64,000 nt of DNA, from NCBI RefSeq assembly GCF_024643285.1, contig NZ_JAMSLW010000005.1:124001-188000 (forward strand). Reading direction: 5' to 3'. Shown here piece by piece: positions 50,417 to 59,511 of this stretch. This DNA comes from Parapedobacter lycopersici. Its GTDB lineage: Bacteria > Bacteroidota > Bacteroidia > Sphingobacteriales > Sphingobacteriaceae. Each line of letters begins with the position of its first letter. Positions within the stretch are counted from its first letter, which is position 1. Both the position numbers and the translations under genes were made by a program. The notes under the pieces are model-generated. The model worked only from the letters and a program-made list of their open reading frames with translations, searched no databases and was not told the origin of the DNA.

Positions 50417-51847
50417 TTATTCCACTTCCGTAACTTTAATCGTATTGGTTCGCCCCTTTTTATGTAACGGTGTAGATGCCGTATTGATTACGATCTGGCC
50501 GGTATCTACCAGATTTTTCTCCTTAAGCAGCGAGTTTACATCGTTGATGCTGCCATCGGTGCTTTCGAATTTATCGTAAAAAAAGGTGCGGACACCCCAA
50601 AGCAAGCTGAGGGTATTAAGTAATACTGTATTGCCGGTAAAAATATAAATATCGGCGTTCGGGCGATAGCTGGATATTTCAAATGCGGTGTACCCCGAAA
50701 AGGTCATGGCCACAATGGCCGAGGCATTGGTCTTCTCGGCCAGGTAGATCGATGAGCTGCAAATGGCATCGGGTATCCGTGATTCGACAATCTGCTCGGG
50801 TCTTTTTGCAATATAATAGGGATAAGAGGTTTGTTCGACATGCACAATGATCTTACTCATCGTTTCAATGACAATTTCCGGAAATTCCCCAACCGAGGTT
50901 TCACCGCTGAGCATAACCGCATCCGCACCGTCGAGCACCGAATTGGCCACATCGTTTACCTCAGCCCGCGTAGGCCGGGGTGTCGTGATCATACTCTCCA
51001 ACATCTGGGTAGCAATGATAACCGGCTTTGCCGCGTCGCGGCATTTCTTAACGATCATTTTTTGCAATACCGGCACGTCTTCCATGGGCATTTCCACACC
51101 GAGGTCGCCCCGGGCCACCATAATTCCATCCGTAACGGAAATGATCTCATCGATGTTTTCAATCGCCTCGGGTTTTTCGATTTTGGCGATCACGCGCGCT
51201 GTCTTCTTTTTATCCCTGATAATTTCCTTGAGCCGCCGGATATCATCCGCCGTCCGCACAAATGACATCCCGATCCACTCCACATCGTGTTCAAGCACAA
51301 AGCTGAGGTTATCAAGGTCCTCCTCGGTGAGGCTGGGGATGGAAACCTTGGTGTTTGGCAGGTTTACGCCTTTGCGCGAGGTGAGTACGCCTCCGTGTAC
51401 CACTTCGCACCGTACCGTATCAACGTGATTGGTATGCATCACCCGCAGCTGTATTTTTCCATCATCGAGCAGGATAATCTCTCCCGTTTTTACATCCTTT
51501 GGAAAGTCCGGATAGGTAATGTATACCCGTTGCTCATTACCGATAAGCTCACTGGTCGTGATCTCCACTTCGGCATTATTGAGCAATATGGCACCACCTT
51601 CCTTCATTTTGCCAATCCGGATTTTAGGACCTTGCAGGTCGGCCAGGATGCCGATATTCAACTGGTGTTCCTTGCTGATTTCCCGAATGGTTTTGATGAC
51701 AGCGAGGTGGTCGGCCTGGCTGCCATGCGAGAAGTTGAGCCGGCATACATCAACCCCTTTTGCGATCATGCTGGTTAATGTTTCCTTTTTGGCTGACGCC
51801 GGCCCCAAAGTGGCTACAATTTTAGTTCGCTTTTGAACCTTTTCCAT
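50417..51847 (-). CDS. pyk: Pyruvate kinase
   Basis: Last step of glycolysis, phosphoenolpyruvate plus ADP to pyruvate plus ATP. The 476-residue protein shows RTKIVATLGPASAKKE, VCRLNFSHGSQADHLAVI, ADLQGPKIRIGKM, the active-site signature ARVIAKIEKPEAIENIDEII and GIMVARGDLGVEMPMEDVP, and ATQMLESMITTPRPTRAEVN, DVANSVLDGADAVMLSGE. The start at 51847 (MEKVQKRTK) is the usual one; the frame extends upstream without homology. It follows the IPExxxVDY gene by 103 bp on the same strand. Confidence 0.97.
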   Translation of the reverse strand: MEKVQKRTKIVATLGPASAKKETLTSMIAKGVDVCRLNFSHGSQADHLAVIKTIREISKEHQLNIGILADLQGPKIRIGKMKEGGAILLNNAEVEITTSELIGNEQRVYITYPDFPKDVKTGEIILLDDGKIQLRVMHTNHVDTVRCEVVHGGVLTSRKGVNLPNTKVSIPSLTEEDLDNLSFVLEHDVEWIGMSFVRTADDIRRLKEIIRDKKKTARVIAKIEKPEAIENIDEIISVTDGIMVARGDLGVEMPMEDVPVLQKMIVKKCRDAAKPVIIATQMLESMITTPRPTRAEVNDVANSVLDGADAVMLSGETSVGEFPEIVIETMSKIIVHVEQTSYPYYIAKRPEQIVESRIPDAICSSSIYLAEKTNASAIVAMTFSGYTAFEISSYRPNADIYIFTGNTVLLNTLSLLWGVRTFFYDKFESTDGSINDVNSLLKEKNLVDTGQIVINTASTPLHKKGRTNTIKVTEVE

Positions 51848-51950
51848 GTAATATCTTATTTTATTTAATTGCACACGCTGTTGGGTGTGCTGAGTCAATT
51901 CGTTTTGCAGCTATGCTGGGTGTGAAAGATACACTTTCTAAATTACGTGG

Positions 51951-52373
51951 CTAAAATATCAGATTTTCTTTGGATTTCAATCGTTGGGGGGATATTTCGC
52001 TGGCCACAACAACCTCCGGGATCGACGCGACGGCTTCCTGCAATGCTTCCAGGTCTTCCTCATCGATAAAGTTCCGCACCAGAAAAAAATAATCCGAATT
52101 TTTCATTTCAGGAACAAGCACCCCTCCTTCCACACTCCGGTTGGCCAACAGGTAATATTCCGTTTCCGTAGCCTCGGAAAGGGCGGCATACCGGCTAAAA
52201 TACCGATGCCCTTCGGATGAAGAAAGCCATATTTCATGGTCGTCGACCTTGGCTAAATCCAATCCGGCATACTTATTAATGAAGTAGCATAACCGGTAAT
52301 CTTTAAGGGAGGAGGTGATCGCGATCAGGATGAAATCTAAGTCTAATTCGTATTTTAATGTAACTTTATTCAA
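51951..52373 (-). CDS. IPExxxVDY family protein
   Basis: A 140-residue protein of unknown function found in Bacteroidota. The family signature appears as LVPEMKNSDYFFLVRN (V-P-E then D-Y). The gene typically lies next to acpP/fabF/rnc and pyk, as here, so synteny supports it. It is divergent from acpP. No signal peptide or membrane segment is seen. Confidence 0.88.
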   Translation of the reverse strand: MNKVTLKYELDLDFILIAITSSLKDYRLCYFINKYAGLDLAKVDDHEIWLSSSEGHRYFSRYAALSEATETEYYLLANRSVEGGVLVPEMKNSDYFFLVRNFIDEEDLEALQEAVASIPEVVVASEISPQRLKSKENLIF

Positions 52374-52580
52374 AGTATTTTTCTATATTCATCGCAAAAT
52401 TACAAAAACAAAAAGGATTAGCATGGCATTATACTAAAAAGATAATGGTATTGCAGACACAACAGATAAAGGGGGAGTCAACCACTTAAACATAAACACC
52501 AAAACAAGGCGTACAGGACCTTTATACAGGGTGGTCCGCGCGGTCTGGAACGCCGATTAAACCGGCGAAAATCAAAAACG

Positions 52581-52612
52581 TTTTACTATTTGCCGAAATT
52601 TATTTTTCTTTG
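52581..52612 (+). promoter_or_regulatory. Possible acpP promoter
   Basis: TTTT at 52581-52584 and TTTCTTTG at 52605-52612 are 20 bp apart; each has one mismatch to the Bacteroidota consensus. The acpP ATG is at 52646. A GGACC/GGTCC inverted repeat lies further upstream (about 52517-52539). Confidence 0.35.
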
Positions 52613-52645
52613 CACAGATTTATTAAACAATTAAACTATAGAATC

Positions 52646-52882
52646 ATGTCTGATATCGCATCAAGAGTTAAAGCAATTATCGTTGAAAAGCTGGGTGTAG
52701 ACGAAAACGAGGTTACCCCTGAGGCTTCATTTACCAATGATTTGGGTGCCGACTCACTCGACACTGTGGAGTTGATCATGGAGTTTGAAAAGGAATTCAA
52801 CGTAGCTATCCCCGATGATCAAGCTGAAACCATCAGCACAGTTGGACAAGCAATCGCTTATTTAGAAAAAAACGTTAACTAA
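52646..52882 (+). CDS. acpP: Acyl carrier protein
   Basis: A 78-residue carrier protein, [20 protein letters not shown] at the N-terminus and the phosphopantetheine Ser in [20 protein letters not shown]. It carries growing acyl chains in fatty acid synthesis. The start at 52646 is canonical; an in-frame ATG 12 codons upstream gives no homology. It precedes fabF by 26 bp on the same strand. Confidence 0.97.
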   Translation: MSDIASRVKAIIVEKLGVDENEVTPEASFTNDLGADSLDTVELIMEFEKEFNVAIPDDQAETISTVGQAIAYLEKNVN

Positions 52883-52908
52883 CTAATTTCATTAGGCCAA
52901 TCATATAA

Positions 52909-54162
52909 ATGGAGCTTAAAAGAGTAGTAGTAACAGGGTTAGGTGCGCTTACTCCTATTGGGAATACCGTCCCGGAATTTTGGGATAACCTAATTAAAGG
53001 GGTAAGCGGCGCTGCTCCTATTACCCGATTTGACGCTTCGAAGTTTAAAACCCGCTTTGCCTGTGAGGTAAAAGGTTTTAATGCCGAAGATTTTATGGAG
53101 CGTAAGGAAGCACGCAAAGTAGATCCATTTGTACATTATGCGTTGGCCGCTACAGACGAAGCCGTTGCGGATGCCGCACTGCAGTTTGATAAGCTGGACA
53201 CCAACCGCATTGGCGTGATCTGGGGTGCAGGTATCGGCGGGTTGAAGACTTTCCTCGATGAGGTAAGCAACTTTGCCAATGGTGACGGTACGCCGCGCTT
53301 CAATCCTTTTTTCATTCCCAAGATGATCCTGGACATTGCTCCGGGACACATCTCGATGCGGTATGGCTTGCATGGACTCAATTTTTCGACTGTATCCGCC
53401 TGCGCCTCTTCTACGAATGCCCTGATCGATTCCCTTAATTATATCCGGACCGGATATGCCGACATTATTATCACGGGCGGATCAGAGGCCATCATTAATG
53501 AAGCCGGAATAGGCGGTTTCAATGCCATGCATGCATTATCAACGCGCAACGATGATCCTGCTACCGCATCCAGACCATTCGACAAAGACCGGGACGGTTT
53601 TGTGGCCGGTGAAGGTGCCGGAGCCATCATCCTTGAAAGCCTTGAACACGCCAAGGCACGGGGAGCGAAGATCTATGCCGAAATTGTCGGCGGCGGCATG
53701 AGTGCCGATGCCCACCACATTACGGCATCGCATCCCGAAGGGCTTGGTGCACGCCTGGCCATGGCGAACGCCATGCGGGATGCGCGGATTACAACCAATG
53801 ACATCGACTATATCAATGTGCACGGGACTTCTACACCCGTAGGGGATATCAGCGAAGCAAAAGCCATTCTTGATCAGTTCGGGGAACATGCTTATGCGCT
53901 GAATATCAGCTCAACCAAGTCCATGACCGGGCACCTGCTCGGCGCAGCCGGCGCGGTTGAATCCATTGCCTCATTGCTGGCAGTCAAACACGACATTGTA
54001 CCTCCGACGATCAATCATTTCACTGACGATCCGGCGCTTGATCCGAAATTGAATTTTACGTTTAACAATGCCCAGAAACGCGGCGTAACATATGCACTAA
54101 GCAATACGTTCGGTTTCGGCGGGCATAATGCATCCGTGATCTTTAAAAAATTCGAAGAATAG
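52909..54162 (+). CDS. fabF: 3-oxoacyl-ACP synthase II
   Basis: FabF extends acyl-ACP with malonyl-ACP. The 417-residue protein starts MELKRVVVTGLGALTPIGNT and has the catalytic Cys in TVSACASSTNALIDS and the two His in VHGTSTPVGDISEAKA and STKSMTGHLLGAAGAVESIA, with the thiolase-fold end NTFGFGGHNASVIFKKF. It lies between acpP and rnc, a very common order in Bacteroidota, and is probably transcribed with both. Confidence 0.97.
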   Translation: MELKRVVVTGLGALTPIGNTVPEFWDNLIKGVSGAAPITRFDASKFKTRFACEVKGFNAEDFMERKEARKVDPFVHYALAATDEAVADAALQFDKLDTNRIGVIWGAGIGGLKTFLDEVSNFANGDGTPRFNPFFIPKMILDIAPGHISMRYGLHGLNFSTVSACASSTNALIDSLNYIRTGYADIIITGGSEAIINEAGIGGFNAMHALSTRNDDPATASRPFDKDRDGFVAGEGAGAIILESLEHAKARGAKIYAEIVGGGMSADAHHITASHPEGLGARLAMANAMRDARITTNDIDYINVHGTSTPVGDISEAKAILDQFGEHAYALNISSTKSMTGHLLGAAGAVESIASLLAVKHDIVPPTINHFTDDPALDPKLNFTFNNAQKRGVTYALSNTFGFGGHNASVIFKKFEE

Positions 54163-54189
54163 CTAAACGGGCAATCAGCTAATACATAG

Positions 54190-54921
54190 ATGCCTATTTC
54201 AAAGATTTACAAACTGCATTTTTCAACCAATCGCCAGTATGTGAGGGCGTTGAGGAATATTTTGGGGTTTGTTCCGGGCAATTTGCATCTGTATCATCTG
54301 GCATTTCGCCATAAATCGGTGGCGGTGTTGGTTAAAGACGGTACCAAGAACAGCAACGAGCGCCTTGAGTTTTTAGGCGATGCCGTACTTGGCTCCGTTA
54401 TTGCTGAACTGCTTTTTAAGAAATACCCCTATAAAGGGGAAGGCTTCCTTACGGAAATGCGCTCTAAAATCGTCAGCCGGGCGCATCTTAACCAGTTATC
54501 GAAAAAGCTCGGACTCAACGAGCTTATCCAGTACGATTCCCGCATGGTAAATTACCCCAATAAACAGGGATCATTGCTCGGTGATGCCTTTGAGGCGCTG
54601 ATCGGGGCCATCTACTTAGACAAGGGTTACACCTTTACCAAAAATTTTCTGATAAACCGGATTATCAAGCCCCATGTCGACATCCAACTGCTGGAACAGA
54701 CCGAAACCAATTTTAAGAGCAGGCTGATCGAATGGTGCCAGCAGGCCGGGAAAGATGTTTCGTTCATCCAGACGGAAAACGCGGAGGGCGACAGTACCAA
54801 GATATTCACCATAGATGCGGTGGTGGATGGCGAAGTATACGGCACCGGACGCGACTACAATAAAAAAAGCGCGGAAAAAATTGCCGCGGAAAAAGCCTGC
54901 GAAGTACTGCATGTGCTGTAA
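54190..54921 (+). CDS. rnc: Ribonuclease III
   Basis: RNase III cuts double-stranded RNA in rRNA and mRNA processing. The 243-residue protein has the signature NERLEFLGDAVLGSVIAELL with the catalytic acids, a second acidic pair at SLLGDAFEALIGAIYLDKGY, and a C-terminal dsRNA-binding domain (about 172-243: FKSRLIEWCQQAGKDVSFIQ, GRDYNKKSAEKIAAEKACEV). Length and domain order are normal. It starts 28 bp after fabF. Confidence 0.96.
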   Translation: MPISKIYKLHFSTNRQYVRALRNILGFVPGNLHLYHLAFRHKSVAVLVKDGTKNSNERLEFLGDAVLGSVIAELLFKKYPYKGEGFLTEMRSKIVSRAHLNQLSKKLGLNELIQYDSRMVNYPNKQGSLLGDAFEALIGAIYLDKGYTFTKNFLINRIIKPHVDIQLLEQTETNFKSRLIEWCQQAGKDVSFIQTENAEGDSTKIFTIDAVVDGEVYGTGRDYNKKSAEKIAAEKACEVLHVL

Positions 54922-54938
54922 ATCTCAGCCTGATCCCT

Positions 54939-54946
54939 TACCTTTG
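54939..54946 (+). promoter_or_regulatory. Predicted -7 box for hisS
   Basis: TACCTTTG fits TAnnTTTG exactly. The matching -33 would fall at the rnc stop codon (GCTG, weak). A start here gives hisS a leader of about 210 bp, in which I see no tRNA and no known riboswitch. Confidence 0.4.
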
Positions 54947-55161
54947 CGGAATAACTGTTAGCATAACCACAACGGGCCCGGCTACCGGATACCCTGCCGT
55001 TACATGTAGATGAAGCCGGCATGATGAATAGCCCCATTATTTACGTTCGGTTTGCTTGGATGGGGTTCATAAATGAAAGGTACTCCAGCTAAACACACCG
55101 GACAGGGGGGGTTAGGTGATCATCAATGGCGCCATCTGACTACTAAAAATTAAATAAACAG

Positions 55162-56538
55162 ATGAAACCCGCTTTAGCAAAAGGTACGCGCGATTTCTCG
55201 CCGACCGAAATGGAAAGACGCAACTATATTTTCAATACCATCAAATCGGTGTTTGCAGCATATGGCTACCGTGAAATACAGACTCCGGCCTTTGAAAACC
55301 TGCAGACACTCACCGGCAAATATGGAGATGAAGGCGACAGGCTGATTTTTAAGCTATTGAATTCAGGCGACTATCTGGCCAAAACTCCCCAGGCCCTACT
55401 GGACGAAAAGGCTTCCCTGAAGCTGATTCCTCACATTTCGGAAAAGGCTCTGCGTTATGACCTGACTGTCCCATTTGCCCGTTATGTGGTGATGCACCAA
55501 CACGAGATTACCCTGCCCTTTAAACGGTTCCAGATTCAGCCGGTATGGCGGGCAGACCGGCCGCAAAAGGGCCGGTACCGTGAGTTTTACCAATGCGATG
55601 CGGATGTGGTTGGATCGGAAAGCCTGTTGAATGAGGCTGAATTTACCCTGATCTATCATGAAGCACTAAGCAAGCTGGGACTTAAGGACTATACCATCAA
55701 GCTGAATAACCGGAAAATCCTGACCGGTATCGCCGAGGTACTGGGTAAACCGGAACTGATCGTAGACATGACCGTTGCCATCGACAAGCTGGACAAAATT
55801 GGCCTGGATGGCGTAAACCGGGAGCTCTTAGATCGCGGATTCTCGACAGTTGACCTGGAAAAACTGCAGCCTATTATCCTGCTGCAGGGAACAACGCTGG
55901 AAAAAATAGCGCAGTTGAAAACGATATTGCAAGCGTCGGAAACGGGACTGAAGGGTGTTGATGAACTGGAAACGGTATTGGGGTATATTGAAAAACTGAC
56001 CGGAGACACTTCATTACTGGACCGTTTTGTTGCCCTGGATATCACGTTGGCCCGGGGACTCAATTATTACACCGGCTGCATCTTTGAGGTAAAAACAAAT
56101 GAAGTGTCGATGGGCAGTATCGGTGGCGGTGGGCGCTACGATGATCTGACCGGCATGTTTGGCCTCAATGGCCTCTCGGGGGTCGGTATCTCCTTTGGAG
56201 CGGATCGCATCTATGACGTGCTGGAAGAACTGGCACTTTTCCCCGAAAGCACCGGCCAGTCGACGCGCGTACTGATCAGCAATTTTGACAAGCTGGCCGA
56301 ACTTTACGCGCTGCCCCTGCTCCAAAAATTACGCCGGGCAGGTATCGCCACGGAACTCTATCCGGCTGCGGCTAAACTGAAAAAGCAGCTGGCCTATGCC
56401 GACGCCAAAAACATCCCTTATGTGATCCTAATCGGCGAGTCTGAAATGCAGGAGGGCGTATTTTCGCTGAAAGACATGGCAACGGGTACCCAGCAGCAGC
56501 TCCGCGAACCCGCGTTGTTGGCCGCTTTAACCACTTAA
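55162..56538 (+). CDS. hisS: Histidyl-tRNA synthetase
   Basis: A 458-residue class-II aminoacyl-tRNA synthetase that charges tRNA-His. Motif 2 is [32 protein letters not shown]. The histidine-specific segments are [20 protein letters not shown] and [32 protein letters not shown] (motif 3). The C-terminal anticodon-binding domain (about 370-455) contains [20 protein letters not shown]. It starts 240 bp after rnc and is followed within 3 bp by the YccF gene. Confidence 0.97.
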   Translation: MKPALAKGTRDFSPTEMERRNYIFNTIKSVFAAYGYREIQTPAFENLQTLTGKYGDEGDRLIFKLLNSGDYLAKTPQALLDEKASLKLIPHISEKALRYDLTVPFARYVVMHQHEITLPFKRFQIQPVWRADRPQKGRYREFYQCDADVVGSESLLNEAEFTLIYHEALSKLGLKDYTIKLNNRKILTGIAEVLGKPELIVDMTVAIDKLDKIGLDGVNRELLDRGFSTVDLEKLQPIILLQGTTLEKIAQLKTILQASETGLKGVDELETVLGYIEKLTGDTSLLDRFVALDITLARGLNYYTGCIFEVKTNEVSMGSIGGGGRYDDLTGMFGLNGLSGVGISFGADRIYDVLEELALFPESTGQSTRVLISNFDKLAELYALPLLQKLRRAGIATELYPAAAKLKKQLAYADAKNIPYVILIGESEMQEGVFSLKDMATGTQQQLREPALLAALTT

Positions 56539-56541
56539 CGT

Positions 56542-56910
56542 ATGAATCTCATCGGAAACATTATCTGGATCATTTTTGGAGGTTTTTTCATCTTTTTGGA
56601 ATACCTCATAGGCGGACTGGTGCTTTGCCTGACCATTGTCGGTATCCCGTTCGGCATCCAGTTGTTTAAACTGGCGTTTGCTTCCCTGGTTCCTTTCGGA
56701 ACGGCGGTCACAAATGCTCCTTCAAGCACCGGGTGCCTTTATACCCTGATGAATATCCTCTGGATTGTCTTTGGCGGAATCTGGGTAGCGCTCACCCATT
56801 TTTTCTTCGGCCTGCTGTTATGCATTACCATCATCGGCATCCCGTTCGGCCGGCAACATTTTAAGTTGATGGGACTGGCGTTTACGCCTTTCGGAAAAAC
56901 GGTGAATTAG
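56542..56910 (+). CDS. YccF domain membrane protein
   Basis: A 122-residue protein with two copies of the YccF motif (about residues 1-50 and 65-115). Each has a hydrophobic stretch followed by a conserved LCLTIVGIPFGIQLFKLAFA or LCITIIGIPFGRQHFKLMGL segment. It should be an inner-membrane protein with about four membrane segments. Its function is not known. The ATG follows the hisS stop by 3 bp, so it is likely in the same operon. Confidence 0.9.
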   Translation: MNLIGNIIWIIFGGFFIFLEYLIGGLVLCLTIVGIPFGIQLFKLAFASLVPFGTAVTNAPSSTGCLYTLMNILWIVFGGIWVALTHFFFGLLLCITIIGIPFGRQHFKLMGLAFTPFGKTVN

Positions 56911-56917
56911 TAAGACT

Positions 56918-56942
56918 GGCCGCACCGACGGGTATAGCGGCC
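56918..56942. terminator. Possible hairpin between convergent genes
   Basis: Arms GGCCGC (56918-56923) and GCGGCC (56937-56942), 13-base loop. No U-tract is seen, so it is only a candidate for ending the yccF and radA transcripts. Confidence 0.3.
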
Positions 56943-56948
56943 TTCTGC

Positions 56949-58328
56949 CTAACCAAACACCGCCCGGAACACCTCCTCCACTTTGGCTACGGGTACAATA
57001 GCAATCTGATAGTGGCTTTTGTCCAGCCCTTTGGTATTGTATTTGGAAATATAGATCGTTTCGAACCCGAGTTTCTCGGCTTCGGCGATACGCTGTTCAA
57101 TCCGGTTTACCGCACGGATCTCGCCCGACAGCCCCACTTCGCCAGAAAAAGCGACGGTGGCGGATACCGGTATGTCCTGTTGCGAGGAGATCACGGCAAT
57201 AACAACTGCCAGATCGATAGCCGGGTCTTCTACCCGCAGGCCGCCGGCGATATTGAGGAATACGTCCTGTGCGCTTAGCCGGAAGCCAAGGCGTTTTTCG
57301 AGCACAGCCAGCAGCATGTTCATCCGTCGGGTATCAAAACCGGTGGAGGAGCGTTGTGGCGTTCCATAGGCCGAATTACCCACCAATGCCTGCACTTCGA
57401 TCAACATGGGTCGCATGCCTTCCAGCATGGCGGCAATAGCAATGCCACTCATACTGTTCTCCCGCTGTGACAATAGGATCTCGGAGGGATTACTCACTTC
57501 CCGCAGCCCCGTTCCCTGCATTTCATAGATTCCCAGCTCCGAGGCCGAGCCAAACCGGTTCTTTATCGCCCTCAGAATCCGGTATACATGGTGCCGGTCG
57601 CCTTCAAACTGCAATACGGTGTCTACCATATGTTCCAGCACTTTAGGTCCCGCAATCGCACCGTCTTTGGTAATGTGCCCGACAATGAATACCGGTATTG
57701 CTGTTTCCTTTGCAAAGCGCAGCAATTCGGCCGTGCATTCCCGCACCTGTGACACACTGCCCGGAGCCGAATCAATCTGGGCTGAATGCAACGTCTGTAT
57801 GGAGTCGATGATCACCAGGTCCGGAGCCGTGGCCTCAATCTGCTTAAAAATAGAGCGGGTGGCTGTTTCGGTGAGGATATAGCAGTCGGCCTTCGTGCTT
57901 TGGCTCAGTCTTTCCGCGCGCATTTTCAGCTGCTGTTCGCTTTCCTCGCCCGAAATGTATAGTGTTTTGGTTCCGGGCAGCTGGAGGGCGAGTTGCAGCA
58001 TCAGGGTGGACTTACCGATGCCGGGTTCCCCGCCGACAAGTACCAGCGAGCCGGGCACAATACCCCCGCCAAGTACCCGGTTCAATTCGCGGTCGGGTGT
58101 AACCAGCCGACGCTCTTCAACCTGCTCGATCTCGTGTATGGCCGCCGCCTTACCGCCCCGGGGAGCTGCACCCGTTGTCGTTCGCCAGTCCGGCACACGT
58201 GGGCCTGCCTTTTCCACCACTTCTTCCACAAAGGTATTCCACTCCTGGCATGATGGGCATTTACCCAGCCATTTCGCAGACTCGTATCCGCAGTTCTGAC
58301 AAAAATAAGTTGTTTTTGCTTTCGCCAT
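56949..58328 (-). CDS. radA: DNA repair protein RadA (RecA-like, Sms)
   Basis: RadA helps branch migration in recombinational repair. The 459-residue protein has an N-terminal zinc finger (CQNCGYESAKWLGKCPSC at about 8-26), the RecA-like ATPase with Walker A GGEPGIGKSTLMLQLALQLP and Walker B LVIIDSIQTL, the RadA-specific KNRFGSASELGIYEMQGTG, and the C-terminal Lon-protease-like domain (PRSSTGFDTRRMNMLLAVLE-type region). It starts 4 bp upstream of the dipeptidase end, on the same strand. Confidence 0.96.
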   Translation of the reverse strand: MAKAKTTYFCQNCGYESAKWLGKCPSCQEWNTFVEEVVEKAGPRVPDWRTTTGAAPRGGKAAAIHEIEQVEERRLVTPDRELNRVLGGGIVPGSLVLVGGEPGIGKSTLMLQLALQLPGTKTLYISGEESEQQLKMRAERLSQSTKADCYILTETATRSIFKQIEATAPDLVIIDSIQTLHSAQIDSAPGSVSQVRECTAELLRFAKETAIPVFIVGHITKDGAIAGPKVLEHMVDTVLQFEGDRHHVYRILRAIKNRFGSASELGIYEMQGTGLREVSNPSEILLSQRENSMSGIAIAAMLEGMRPMLIEVQALVGNSAYGTPQRSSTGFDTRRMNMLLAVLEKRLGFRLSAQDVFLNIAGGLRVEDPAIDLAVVIAVISSQQDIPVSATVAFSGEVGLSGEIRAVNRIEQRIAEAEKLGFETIYISKYNTKGLDKSHYQIAIVPVAKVEEVFRAVFG

Positions 58329-58332
58329 TTTG

Positions 58333-59493
58333 TTATCGTTGCTGTGCCGCGATCAATCGCAGCACATTTCCGCCCAGTATTTTACGGATATCCGTTTCGG
58401 AATAACCCCGTTGCAGCAAACCTTCCGTAATCTTCGGGAAATCACTGCAATCATCCAGTCCTTTAGGGGTCGATGAAATGCCGTCAAAATCGCTTCCAAC
58501 CCCGACATGATCAACGCCTGCCACTTCAACCAGGTGGTCAATATGGTCCAGCAGAATCGATAGCGGCGGCCGCAAGGCTTCCTTCGCTTCAGCCGGCAGC
58601 CGGGCAAACTTAGCATCGGTTGAACGTTTGATGGTATCACCCACGTACTGCGCATACAGTTTGTTGATTTTGCTGTAATGTGCCGGATCAAGGAAACCCG
58701 AATAAAAATTGACACACACCACCCCGCCGTTTTTTGCAAGGGCCCTCAACTGGTCATCCTGTAAGTTGCGCGGATGTGCCATGACGGCATAGGCGTTGCT
58801 GTGAGATACCAAAACCGGCTTGGTGGTCACCTCCAGGGCATCGAAGAACGTTTGGCGCCCCACATGGGAGAGATCCACCATCATGCCCAGCTCGTTCATC
58901 CGCCGGACCACCGAACGCCCGAAATCGTTCAGTCCTTTATGGCTGAGTTTTCCCGGATTCCGCATCTCATCGTTGGCCGACGTCGCCCAGCTCAGGCTGT
59001 TATTCCAGGTAAGTGTCAGGTAGCGTGCCCCTCTTCGATACAAGCTATCCAGGTAGTCCAGGCGCTCCTCAATCATATGTCCGCCTTCCACCCCGATAAT
59101 CGCGGCAATTTTTCCCTGTTCGGTTAGCTGCCTAATGCCTGCACTATCCGTAGCCAGTGCAATCGCATCAGGATAACGGTGAAGGAGTTCCATCAGCTTG
59201 TCGATCTGCTCGTTGGCATAAGCAAACGCCGTACCCCGGCCGTATTTTTCACTACACCACACGGAAAAGACCTGTGCGTCTATTCCCCCGTCCCGCATCC
59301 GGGGCAAATCGGTATGGCCGGTACCTATGCGCTTACCGATATCTTTGCCCGGCATGATGGATTCCGAAATCACATCGTTGTGGGTGTCAAAAACCAGTGC
59401 ATCCCGATGGATCCGTGCCGCGTCCTGTGCCTGGAGCGAAGCCGCTAAAAAAAGCATTGACAGGCAACATAGTGCTATCCTTCGTGCAGTCAT
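58333..59493 (-). CDS. Exported membrane dipeptidase (peptidase M19)
   Basis: Renal-dipeptidase-like zinc enzyme of 386 residues. A signal peptide (LCCLSMLFLAASLQAQ) is followed by LVFDTHNDVISESIMPG (metal His and Asp), AIIGVEGGHMIEERLDYLDS (Glu), MVDLSHVGRQTFFDALEVTT and KPVLVSHSNAYAVMAHPRNL (His pair), and VGVGSDFDGISSTPKGLDDC (Asp). In this family such enzymes split dipeptides, including D-amino-acid or beta-lactam forms. It is followed by radA with a 4-bp gap and preceded by the serine hydrolase 18 bp away, so the three may be co-transcribed. Confidence 0.93.
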   Translation of the reverse strand: MTARRIALCCLSMLFLAASLQAQDAARIHRDALVFDTHNDVISESIMPGKDIGKRIGTGHTDLPRMRDGGIDAQVFSVWCSEKYGRGTAFAYANEQIDKLMELLHRYPDAIALATDSAGIRQLTEQGKIAAIIGVEGGHMIEERLDYLDSLYRRGARYLTLTWNNSLSWATSANDEMRNPGKLSHKGLNDFGRSVVRRMNELGMMVDLSHVGRQTFFDALEVTTKPVLVSHSNAYAVMAHPRNLQDDQLRALAKNGGVVCVNFYSGFLDPAHYSKINKLYAQYVGDTIKRSTDAKFARLPAEAKEALRPPLSILLDHIDHLVEVAGVDHVGVGSDFDGISSTPKGLDDCSDFPKITEGLLQRGYSETDIRKILGGNVLRLIAAQQR

Positions 59494-59511
59494 TCTTTCG
59501 TAATTTACACC

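Noticed and set aside
54922..55161. tRNA gene or T-box leader before hisS
   Set aside because: I could not fold a cloverleaf or find T-box core sequence; only a -7 box is supported.
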